Below the pieces are notes generated by a model, which ran no database searches, was not told where the DNA came from, and saw only the letters and a program-made list of their open reading frames with translations. A DNA stretch of 56,075 bases, taken from NCBI GenBank assembly GCA_002391065.1, contig DGRP01000078.1, forward strand, positions 1-56,075, read 5' to 3'. The first letter of the stretch is position 1; every line of letters begins with the position of its first letter. A program made the translations under genes and the position numbers. Shown here piece by piece: positions 41,396 to 48,304 of this stretch. This DNA comes from Ruminococcus sp. UBA4385 (GTDB lineage: Bacteria; Bacillota_A; Clostridia; Oscillospirales; Ruminococcaceae).

Positions 41396-42235
41396 ATGAT
41401 CTGCGATCTGCACACTCATTCTGCGTTTTCACCCGATGCTGAGGATAATGCTCAGGCAATGATAGAAGAAGCCCTCAGAAAAGGAATACAGTACTATGCC
41501 ATATCAGACCACTGTGACTGTAATTTCTGGGAAATGCCGCCCTCAAAGGATATCAGAGATGCCGATATGTACGGCTCACGCTATTATGCCAGGGCAAGTA
41601 TTTCAAGGCTTAATGATCTGAAGACTATATATAACGGCAGAATTGAGCTTGTCTGCGCAACAGAGCTTGCTCAGCCATTGCAGAATGAGGAAGCTGCCAT
41701 GAAAATAGTGAATGACCCGAGGCTTGACTTTATTATAGGCTCGCACCACATGAATAAGGGAAAAGATGACTTCTATTGGCTGGAGTACAAAAATATGGAC
41801 AGCAACGAGATACACGCTCTTCTTGACGATTATTTCAGAGAAGTCCTTGAAATGTGTGAATGGGGTCATTTCGATGTGCTCGGTCACCTGACCTATCCTT
41901 TGAGATATATCGTTGAGAGAAGTAATGTCCAGGTCGATATGAAACGCTACGATGAAATTATCAGGGAGATTTTTTGTACACTTATCAAAAATGACAAGGG
42001 CATAGAGATAAACACCTCGGGCCTGCGTCAGCCTATAGGAAAAACACTTCCCGAATTTGAATATGTAAAGCTCTATCATGATCTCGGCGGAGAAATACTG
42101 ACCGTCGGAAGCGATGCACACTGCAAAGCTGACATCGGCGCAGGGATTGACGAGGGTATCCATATAGCCGAGGAAGCAGGCTTTGAGTTTCTCACCTGTT
42201 TCAGAAGGCATATACCCTATATGATAAGTATATGA
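41396..42235 (+). CDS. PHP-domain phosphatase (histidinol-phosphatase HisJ-like)
   Basis: A 279-residue PHP metal-dependent phosphoesterase. Metal ligands are in CDLHTHSAFSPDA (residues 3-15), SDHCDCNFW near residue 38, FIIGSHHMNKG near residue 115, GHFDVLGHLTYP near residue 157 and SDAHCKADIG near residue 240. The family includes histidinol-phosphate phosphatase; no other his genes are near, so the substrate is uncertain. It follows the UPF0210 gene by 25 nt. Confidence 0.87.
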   Translation: MICDLHTHSAFSPDAEDNAQAMIEEALRKGIQYYAISDHCDCNFWEMPPSKDIRDADMYGSRYYARASISRLNDLKTIYNGRIELVCATELAQPLQNEEAAMKIVNDPRLDFIIGSHHMNKGKDDFYWLEYKNMDSNEIHALLDDYFREVLEMCEWGHFDVLGHLTYPLRYIVERSNVQVDMKRYDEIIREIFCTLIKNDKGIEINTSGLRQPIGKTLPEFEYVKLYHDLGGEILTVGSDAHCKADIGAGIDEGIHIAEEAGFEFLTCFRRHIPYMISI

Positions 42236-42240
42236 ATATG

Positions 42241-42268
42241 CCCCGAGGGCTTATGCTCTCGGGGTATT
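42241..42268 (+). terminator. Terminator of the UPF0237-UPF0210-PHP unit
   Basis: CCCCGAGGGC pairs with GCTCTCGGGG around a TTAT loop (42241-42264), followed by TATTTA. The T-run is short. Confidence 0.75.
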
Positions 42269-42274
42269 TAAGTC

Positions 42275-42303
42275 TTGAAAAACGCTGTGAGTTGTGCTAT
42301 AAT
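42275..42303 (+). promoter_or_regulatory. Promoter of the phosphatase-MmcQ/EVE-nitroreductase-small lipoprotein unit
   Basis: -35 TTGAAA (42275-42280), 17-nt spacer ending in TTGTGC, -10 TATAAT (42298-42303), 26 nt before the ATG. Confidence 0.83.
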
Positions 42304-42329
42304 AAATGCATAGATTTGGAGTGATATAA

Positions 42330-43118
42330 ATGAAAAGCACAAGACTTGTATTTGATGAGCTCAGAAACACCAGAGACCTTGGCGGAATGCTCGGTGCAGA
42401 CGGGCGCAGAATAAAAAACGGTATGCTGATACGAAGCGGTCAGCTTCTTGAAGCTACAGCGGCAGATCAGCAAAGGCTTTCAGAGCTTATAAACGTGATA
42501 GTTGACTTCCGCACAAAGCAGGAAGCCGCTGAACAGCCCGACCCTGAAATCAAGGGAGTCAGGAGCATTCACAGCTCCGTTCTTGAATCACTGACAACGG
42601 GAATTTCATGGGAAATGAATAAAGATGAGGTAGACCTTGATGCCCTGTCCAAAGACCCTGATGCCGCATTATCCTACATGAAGGGCATTTATTCATCGTT
42701 CCCTGTGACTGCGTCGGCACTTAATGCCTACAGGACATTTCTTGATACTCTGCTTGAAAACAGCGAGAAAGCAGTTCTCTGGCACTGTACAGCAGGCAAG
42801 GACAGAGCAGGCTTTGCAGCTGTCATAATTGAGTATATCCTCGGTGTTTCGTGGGAGAACATCAAGGAGGACTATTTATACACTAATGAATGTATAGTCA
42901 AGGACGTTGAGTTTTTGAAAACCATTTTCATCAAGGATGAGAATTCTTCATCTGAGGCTGTTACATATATGTTCACAGCTCAGGAGGACTACCTTGACAG
43001 TGCGGTTACAACTATATATGAGAAATACGGAGGCTTTGACAGCTTCATAAGGGAAGCTCTCGGCATGACAGATGAAACAATTCAGAAGCTTCGTGACAAG
43101 TATCTCGAAGAGGTGTGA
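42330..43118 (+). CDS. Tyrosine/serine protein phosphatase family protein
   Basis: A 262-residue phosphatase of the Y_phosphatase3 type (bacterial dual-specificity, also acting on phosphoinositides in some members). The N-terminal motif RNTRDLGGMLGADGRRIKNG and the P-loop WHCTAGKDRAGFA near residue 152 with the catalytic Cys are intact. No signal peptide is present. It leads a four-gene unit. The substrate is not known. Confidence 0.88.
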   Translation: MKSTRLVFDELRNTRDLGGMLGADGRRIKNGMLIRSGQLLEATAADQQRLSELINVIVDFRTKQEAAEQPDPEIKGVRSIHSSVLESLTTGISWEMNKDEVDLDALSKDPDAALSYMKGIYSSFPVTASALNAYRTFLDTLLENSEKAVLWHCTAGKDRAGFAAVIIEYILGVSWENIKEDYLYTNECIVKDVEFLKTIFIKDENSSSEAVTYMFTAQEDYLDSAVTTIYEKYGGFDSFIREALGMTDETIQKLRDKYLEEV

Positions 43119-43120
43119 TA

Positions 43121-43882
43121 ATGACTGATATATCAAAGCAAAAAGACGAGCTCCTTGCACGCATAAAAGAGGCCTACGGCATAACGCCGGATTACCTCTG
43201 GGCAAGAGACCCGAACTCCTGTGCCCTCAGGCATACCGATACGGGTAAGTGGTTTGGTGTGATAATGAAGGTGAAGCTCGAAAAGATAATCATGGGAGCA
43301 AGCGGAGAAGCCTTCGTTCTCGATGTAAAATGTGACCCGCTTATGACAGGCTCTATACTCACGAACGAGGGTATGTATCCTGCCTACCACATGAACAAGA
43401 AAAACTGGATAACAATAGTGCTGAACGGCACAGTCGATACCGATGAGATACTTATGCTCATTGATATGAGCTATCAGATCACAAGACCGCACAAGAAGAC
43501 AGCCTCGGTAAGGCGCATACCCTATTGGATAGTGCCCGTAAACAATGACTACTACGACATTGATGAGGCAATAAGAAAGCACCCCGAAACGCCTCTCCCG
43601 TGGCAGATGAGGTATCACTTTCAGCAGGGTGATGTGGTGTACCTGTATGTGACATCGCCCGTGTCGGCTATAAAGTATAAGTTCATGGCCGAGAAGGTCG
43701 AGGAGCTTGAGGGCAAGGGCAAAAACAGGATAGTGTACCTTAAATATGTGCGAGAGTATGACACCTCGGTGTTTACGTTCGGAACTCTTAAAGAGTACGG
43801 AGTCTACGCTGTAAGAGGGGCTCGAAGCATACCGATGGAGCTTGTAAAGGCTATAGAAGAATACGAAGCAGACGGAAACTAG
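43121..43882 (+). CDS. MmcQ/YjbR-like domain fused to an EVE/PUA-like domain
   Basis: A 253-residue protein. The ATG at 43121 is 7 nt after GAGG; a GTG at 43115 would be too close to it. Residues 1-120 resemble the MmcQ/YjbR family (YLWARDPNSCALRHTDTGKWFGVIMKV, split by eye, then VKCDPLMTGSI and HMNKKNWITIVLNG). Residues 130-250 resemble an EVE/PUA-type domain (YWIVPVNNDYYDIDEAI, then GDVVYLYVTSPVSAIKYKF). EVE domains bind modified DNA or RNA bases, so the fusion may recognise a modified nucleic acid; this is inference. Confidence 0.7.
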   Translation: MTDISKQKDELLARIKEAYGITPDYLWARDPNSCALRHTDTGKWFGVIMKVKLEKIIMGASGEAFVLDVKCDPLMTGSILTNEGMYPAYHMNKKNWITIVLNGTVDTDEILMLIDMSYQITRPHKKTASVRRIPYWIVPVNNDYYDIDEAIRKHPETPLPWQMRYHFQQGDVVYLYVTSPVSAIKYKFMAEKVEELEGKGKNRIVYLKYVREYDTSVFTFGTLKEYGVYAVRGARSIPMELVKAIEEYEADGN

Positions 43883-43891
43883 GAGGATATT

Positions 43892-44434
43892 ATGGAATTC
43901 AATGAAGTACTGAAGGGCAGAAGAAGCATAAGACAGTTCACCGATGAAAAGGTGAGCCACGAAACAATAGAGAAGATAGTCGAGGCGGCAAGGTTCTCTC
44001 CGACATGGAAGAACTCACAGACTGTTGGCTATGTGGTGGTCGAGGACAGGGCTATCCTTAATAAGATCGCAGATGAGGGCGTTATGGGACACCCAAACAA
44101 CGCAAAGATCATCAGAGGGGCACAGCAGCTGGTGGTAGTGACCTCTCAGAAGAATATCTGCGGCTACAACCCTGACGGCACCTTCACAACCAACAAGGGC
44201 AACGAGTGGCAGATGTTCGATGCAGGGATAGCGGCTCATGCGTTCACTCTGGCAGCTTATGACAACGGTGTTTCAAGCGTTATCCTCGGTATCTTCTCCG
44301 ATGAAAAGGTAGCTGAGATAATCGGCCTTGACGAAAGCAAAACAGTTTCGACCCTTATCCCGATAGGCTATGCCAACGGAGAGCCCAGACCCTTCAAGAG
44401 AAAGGAAGTCAGCGAGTATCTGAGCTTTATATAA
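43892..44434 (+). CDS. Nitroreductase family protein
   Basis: A 180-residue FMN-dependent oxidoreductase. The FMN-binding start GRRSIRQFTDEKVSHETIEK is typical. SPTWKNSQ near residue 35, the middle DAGIAAHAFTLAAYDNGV and the end LIPIGYANGEPRPFKRK complete the fold. It probably reduces quinones, nitro compounds or flavins using NAD(P)H. AGGAGGATATT precedes the ATG. It lies in the same unit as the phosphatase. Confidence 0.92.
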   Translation: MEFNEVLKGRRSIRQFTDEKVSHETIEKIVEAARFSPTWKNSQTVGYVVVEDRAILNKIADEGVMGHPNNAKIIRGAQQLVVVTSQKNICGYNPDGTFTTNKGNEWQMFDAGIAAHAFTLAAYDNGVSSVILGIFSDEKVAEIIGLDESKTVSTLIPIGYANGEPRPFKRKEVSEYLSFI

Positions 44435-44453
44435 GCAAATACAGGTGATGGTT

Positions 44454-44564
44454 ATGTATACCTTATTCAGAAAAAGTATAAGAATATTAGTGCTGCTTAC
44501 CGCTGTCTGCCTGTGCTTTACGTCATGCTATGAAAAGCTTCAAGCCTTGGTAAACAGGACATAA
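44454..44564 (+). CDS. Small putative lipoprotein (36 residues)
   Basis: A short open frame at the end of the nitroreductase unit, 19 nt after its stop. The ATG at 44454 follows AGGTGATGGTT. The product has a basic start (MYTLFRKSIR), a hydrophobic segment (ILVLLTAVCLCF), then TSC as a possible lipobox and only eleven more residues (YEKLQALVNRT). In plan it resembles entericidin-like small lipoproteins, but the lipobox position -3 is Phe, which is not ideal. A terminator lies right after the stop, which supports it as the last gene of the unit. Confidence 0.6.
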   Translation: MYTLFRKSIRILVLLTAVCLCFTSCYEKLQALVNRT

Positions 44565-44567
44565 AAC

Positions 44568-44600
44568 AAGCCTCCGAGCAAATCACTCGGAGGCTTAATT
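44568..44600 (+). terminator. Terminator after the small lipoprotein gene
   Basis: AAGCCTCCGAG (44568-44578) pairs with CTCGGAGGCTT (44586-44596), followed by AATTATT. It is adjacent to repeat B copy 2. Confidence 0.85.
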
Positions 44601-44672
44601 ATTACCTATGGCAGAGCCCCAATTCAAAACATCGCCAAAGGCGATACCATACTTGTTCCCTATTCCATGTTA
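44600..44672 (-). repeat. Dispersed repeat family B, copy 2 (inverted)
   Basis: Read on the minus strand it parallels 35157-35220: GGAATAGGGAAC, GTATGG, the hairpin TCGCC-TTT-GGCGA, then TTGGGGCTCTGCC. Like copy 1 it lies between two convergent genes, next to a terminator, and its arm ends a few bases from the stop codon of the neighbouring minus-strand gene. Confidence 0.75.
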
Positions 44673-44676
44673 ACTA

Positions 44677-45741
44677 TTAAATGAAGCACATCAGCTGTTC
44701 ATTCTTGTCATAATCCCAGCTATGATAAGCGCCGCCCTCACAGAAATCACGTTCCTCACAGTCACGGCATTTTTCATTCTTTGTCCAGAGGGGTGTGCGG
44801 TAGATCTCAAACCTGTCGTACCATACCTTTGTGAAGTCATCACGAAGGATATTTCCCTGTATCGTTTCGGGACGGCGCTCTATATCAAGACAGGCAGTTA
44901 TATTGCCGTTCGCCATAATACTTGCGGTGTAAATCCCTGCGTTGCAGAGGAAGTACCAGTCCCTGACCTCACGCTCATATTCAAGACCCAGATAGTGCGA
45001 GCAGCCGTACATCACAGGCCAGCCCTGCTGACGCTTCTGCTTTATGTAGTCGAGGAGCTTTCTGTGCTCATCAAGCGTCAGAGCGTAGCCCTCAAGCTCC
45101 TTCGCTCTGCCTATGGGCTCAATGCCGATAACTCTCCACGAATCGACATCAAGCTCCCGTACTATCTCAAACAGCTCGATAAGCTCTGGCAGGCTCTTCT
45201 TTGTGACAACTGTAGTCACCTGCACATGCTCAAAGCCGCCCTTCATAAGCTCCTGTATGCCCTTAACGGCTCTTGCATAGCCATCGGGGGTGCGGCGAAA
45301 GGCATTGTGCGTTTCCTCCAAACCGTCAATACTGACGGAGATAGTTCCCATGCCCGTTTCCTGAAGCTTCCTCACCGTATCGGCATCTATCAGGGTGGCG
45401 TTGCTGGTCATTCCCCATTTGAAGCCCAGCTTATGAGCGTAAGCCATAATGTCAAAAAACTCACGTCTGAGAAGCGGCTCTCCGCCTGTGATGCAGAGCA
45501 TGGGCTTCGGGTCAAAGTCACGGGCGATCTTGTCGAGAAACTCGTAGTATGTCTCGACAGGCATTTCCTCACTTTTCACATCACCGCAGCGGCTTCCGCA
45601 GTGCAGGCAGTTTTCATTGCACCTGAGTGTGAGCTCTAAAAACAGCCTTCTGAGCTTTGGCTTTCGTCTTAGCTCCTGCCTGTACTCATACAGCTTTGTA
45701 AGCTGCTCCCTTTTAAGCTTATCAGACCTTTCATTTACCAT
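44677..45741 (-). CDS. Radical SAM/SPASM protein of an rSAM-lipoprotein pair
   Basis: A 354-residue radical SAM enzyme. The ATG at 45741 lies 4 nt after the stop of the upstream lipoprotein gene (AGGAATAGGGCT before it); a longer frame would overlap that gene. The SAM cluster motif CNENCLHC is at residues 41-48, followed by CITGGEPLLRREFF, SNATL and VSIDGLEETHNAFRR. The C-terminal SPASM region has cysteines in FLCNAGIYTASI, ITACLDIERRPE and ENEK-type CRDCEERDFCEGG. SPASM enzymes mostly modify peptides. The adjacent YGPP-repeat lipoprotein is the likely substrate. It resembles the rSAM/lipoprotein systems described in Bacteroidetes (from memory, accession not verified). Confidence 0.85.
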   Translation of the reverse strand: MVNERSDKLKREQLTKLYEYRQELRRKPKLRRLFLELTLRCNENCLHCGSRCGDVKSEEMPVETYYEFLDKIARDFDPKPMLCITGGEPLLRREFFDIMAYAHKLGFKWGMTSNATLIDADTVRKLQETGMGTISVSIDGLEETHNAFRRTPDGYARAVKGIQELMKGGFEHVQVTTVVTKKSLPELIELFEIVRELDVDSWRVIGIEPIGRAKELEGYALTLDEHRKLLDYIKQKRQQGWPVMYGCSHYLGLEYEREVRDWYFLCNAGIYTASIMANGNITACLDIERRPETIQGNILRDDFTKVWYDRFEIYRTPLWTKNEKCRDCEERDFCEGGAYHSWDYDKNEQLMCFI

Positions 45742-45745
45742 AGCC

Positions 45746-46075
45746 CTATTCCTCTTCGGTCTCAATTCCGAACATTTCCGGAGGACCGTAAACTGCGGCA
45801 TTCATATTGTCATCGGGATCATATTCCTCAGTGACCTCGGGCTCTTCCGGCTCTGAATTGAACATCTCGGGAGGGCCGTATACGTCTGCATTCTGATTGT
45901 CGGAGGGGTCGTACTCTTCATTTTCGGTCTGCTTCGGCTGAGTTGTGGTGATAGTATTCTTCTCGGGCACGATAGCGGAGCTGTCCGGAGGCGGTCCGTA
46001 AACACAACCATTCAAATTTGCTGCCGCAGAGAATATAGTGCCTGCAAGCAGTCCCTTTTTAAGCTTTTTGAACAT
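45746..46075 (-). CDS. YGPP-repeat lipoprotein, likely substrate of the adjacent radical SAM enzyme
   Basis: A 109-residue protein with a basic, hydrophobic signal (KKLKKGLLAGTIFSAAA) and a lipobox LNGC with Cys24. The cysteine is followed at once by VYGPPP. After a Thr/Gln/Glu linker, two copies of EEYDPxDNxNAxVYGPPEMF begin at residues 53 and 83, a period of exactly 30 residues. The rest is acidic. Three VYGPP cores with fixed aromatic and Pro residues suggest repeated sites for enzymatic modification. It is the first gene of the pair, 4 nt before the radical SAM gene, with its own promoter. Confidence 0.8.
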   Translation of the reverse strand: MFKKLKKGLLAGTIFSAAANLNGCVYGPPPDSSAIVPEKNTITTTQPKQTENEEYDPSDNQNADVYGPPEMFNSEPEEPEVTEEYDPDDNMNAAVYGPPEMFGIETEEE

Positions 46076-46107
46076 AAAGACTCTCCTTTCTGAATTACGT
46101 TTTACAT

Positions 46108-46136
46108 ATTATATCACAGTATCCTGCGAAAAGCAA
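46108..46136 (-). promoter_or_regulatory. Promoter of the YGPP lipoprotein-radical SAM pair
   Basis: Minus strand: -35 TTGCTT (46131-46136), 17-nt spacer ending in CTGTGA, -10 TATAAT (46108-46113). GAAAGGAGAG is the ribosome site. The -35 box lies just beyond the stop codon of the sulP gene. Confidence 0.72.
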
Positions 46137-46137
46137 G

Positions 46138-48288
46138 CTATTTCTCATAAAATGCCCTGACAGCCTTCTGCTCCTCGGGTGATAGCCTGCTTATGACCTT
46201 TTCACGGGCTTTGAGGATATTTTCAAGCCTTTCGGGAGCTTCCTCTCCGAGCCTTTTTTCAAAGCGCCTGTTCTGACGTTTGAGCCCTTCGGTAGAAAAC
46301 CCGTTTCTCACAGTGCTGAGTATCAGCCTTATCTTCCTTGCGGCGATAGCTTCCTCAACCTTTTCCCTGTCCATACCAAGCTTTTTGGAAATCTCCGCAG
46401 AATGTCCGTAAAGGTGGTCGAGCATATTTTCACGGTCAGCAGGACCAAGGTCCTTCCACACGTTTACAGTTCTTGAAATATCACGGTCGATCTTCTCGGG
46501 AGATGCTTGCGTCGGAATATCAGAGATAGACATTTCTGTAAGCCTTTCGATCTCACGCTCGGCGTCCTCACCGAATGCCCATTCAAGCTCAGGTCTTACT
46601 TTTCTTCCCGAAGGCTCTCCTGCAAGTGTGTATTCACCGTATCCGAGCCCTGCATCGTCAAGGGCAGCGGCAATAGTCTGACGGCAGTGACCCTTTTCTA
46701 TCATATCCGTCAGCCCGAACATTCTGAACCTGTCATTAAGCTCTGCAATATGGCAGGTAAAGTAAAGGTCAATACTCTGTTCCGAGAGCTTTTTTCTGAG
46801 CGTTTTTACCTCTTCTGCGGCTGTCATATCAATTGAGCATATAGCACCTGCATCGACTATCACAGCCTTTGTATCGGAAGTAATGCTCTCAGTTATCTCA
46901 GAGATAAACATCTTCACGTTAGCAAAATAAAGGTTGCTTGAAAACCTGTAAATCACTGCATTTTTCAGAGGCACAGCGTCACTGTTGCGCTCTAAGCTGT
47001 GAAAGCCCTCATGTCCCGGGATAACACCCAGAAACGAACGCTTAGGGTTAGTAGTCTTGGAGATCACCTCAGCAAACGAGAGGATAACTCCGATTATAAC
47101 ACCGTAAACAGTTCCCAGCACCAGCACTCCGAGGAAAGCTCCTATAAAGCTTAAAAGCTCCCTTTTATCTGTTTTGAAAAGGCGGTGAGCAAGGTCAAAT
47201 TCAAGCGTTGATATAAGCGCCGAAATAACGATAGCTGTCAGTACAGGCACAGGCATAAGCTTAATAAAGCCCGTGAAAAATAGAAGTATCACTATCATAA
47301 CAGCCGAAGCCGTATATGATACAAGCTTAGTTCTTCCGCCGAACTGCAAATTCATCGACGTTCTTGAAACACTTCCGTTTGCAGGTGTCGAGCCTGTAAA
47401 GCATGATGAAAAATTCGCAAGTGAGTAGGTCAGTATTTCACGTCTTGTGTCAAGCTTGTATCCGCCCTTTGATGCGGTGCTGTTTGAGGCTAAAAGCGTC
47501 TCCGTCATAATTACGAGAGCTACCGTCAGGCTTACTCTCAGTATCATTGAGACATCAATATCCGAAAAATCGGGGATAACAAGCTTCGGCAGACCCTTCT
47601 TTACAGTTCCGAGCATTCTTACACCCTTGTCCGAAAGTCCTGCATACTTTGACAGCATCACTCCGCCGACCATAACTATTATGGACATGGGAAGCTTCGG
47701 GATAAGCTTTCTTGAAACAATAAGCAGAGCAAGTGCTCCTGCACCCAGCACCACAGATGTAAGATTGGTCTCACCGACAGTTTTGGCTATGTGAGTGATA
47801 AGCTCAATAAGCTCGCCTGTTCCTGCGTCAGCGCCGTACAGCTTAGGCACCTGCATAAGAATGATAGTCGAGGAAATACCCGTTATAAATCCGCCCATAA
47901 CAGGTGTCGAGACATAGTTTATAAGCCTGTCAGCTTTGAATATGTAAAAAATCAGCAGACAGAGCGCAGTGCAGAACGTTATAAGCGGAACAGTCCTTAT
48001 TGCCTCATCAGAGCCGAGAGCAATTCCCGATTCAGTCAGGAAAGCCCCCACAAGAGCACAGGGTGCGGCATCAATTCCGAAGATAAACTGCGGAGAGCTT
48101 GATACCAGCGCAAAAATGAGAATAGGCAGCACAGACCCATACAGGCCGTAGACCGCAGGCATTCCTGCGATCTGCGAATAGCCCATAGAGATAGGTATTG
48201 ACACAAGCGCTATGATAACGCCTGTAAAAATATCCCCGACGGCACGGCCTGCCGTCAGCTTTTGTGTTCCTGCCTTGAAGCCTGTCAT
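46138..48288 (-). CDS. SulP-family anion transporter with STAS domain and C-terminal extension
   Basis: A 716-residue secondary transporter for sulfate, bicarbonate or similar anions. The membrane domain (residues 15-415) has the SulP signatures ISMGYSQIAGMPAVYGLYGS and NGSVSRTSMN. A STAS domain follows (about 435-540: IYRFSSNLYFANVKMFISEI, IVDAGAICSIDMTAAEEV). About 170 further residues are unusual: helical and highly charged, with WAFGEDAEREIERL and AARKIRLILSTVRNGFS. This tail is not known to me in other SulP proteins. It lies 16 nt after pepF on the same strand. Confidence 0.9.
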   Translation of the reverse strand: MTGFKAGTQKLTAGRAVGDIFTGVIIALVSIPISMGYSQIAGMPAVYGLYGSVLPILIFALVSSSPQFIFGIDAAPCALVGAFLTESGIALGSDEAIRTVPLITFCTALCLLIFYIFKADRLINYVSTPVMGGFITGISSTIILMQVPKLYGADAGTGELIELITHIAKTVGETNLTSVVLGAGALALLIVSRKLIPKLPMSIIVMVGGVMLSKYAGLSDKGVRMLGTVKKGLPKLVIPDFSDIDVSMILRVSLTVALVIMTETLLASNSTASKGGYKLDTRREILTYSLANFSSCFTGSTPANGSVSRTSMNLQFGGRTKLVSYTASAVMIVILLFFTGFIKLMPVPVLTAIVISALISTLEFDLAHRLFKTDKRELLSFIGAFLGVLVLGTVYGVIIGVILSFAEVISKTTNPKRSFLGVIPGHEGFHSLERNSDAVPLKNAVIYRFSSNLYFANVKMFISEITESITSDTKAVIVDAGAICSIDMTAAEEVKTLRKKLSEQSIDLYFTCHIAELNDRFRMFGLTDMIEKGHCRQTIAAALDDAGLGYGEYTLAGEPSGRKVRPELEWAFGEDAEREIERLTEMSISDIPTQASPEKIDRDISRTVNVWKDLGPADRENMLDHLYGHSAEISKKLGMDREKVEEAIAARKIRLILSTVRNGFSTEGLKRQNRRFEKRLGEEAPERLENILKAREKVISRLSPEEQKAVRAFYEK

Positions 48289-48304
48289 TTTAGTGTTCGC
48301 TTTC

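Noticed and set aside
43133..43960. Minus-strand frame of 275 codons over the MmcQ/EVE gene
   Set aside because: The plus strand carries conserved domains and operon signals; the antisense product is a low-complexity His/Tyr/Leu-rich sequence typical of shadow frames.
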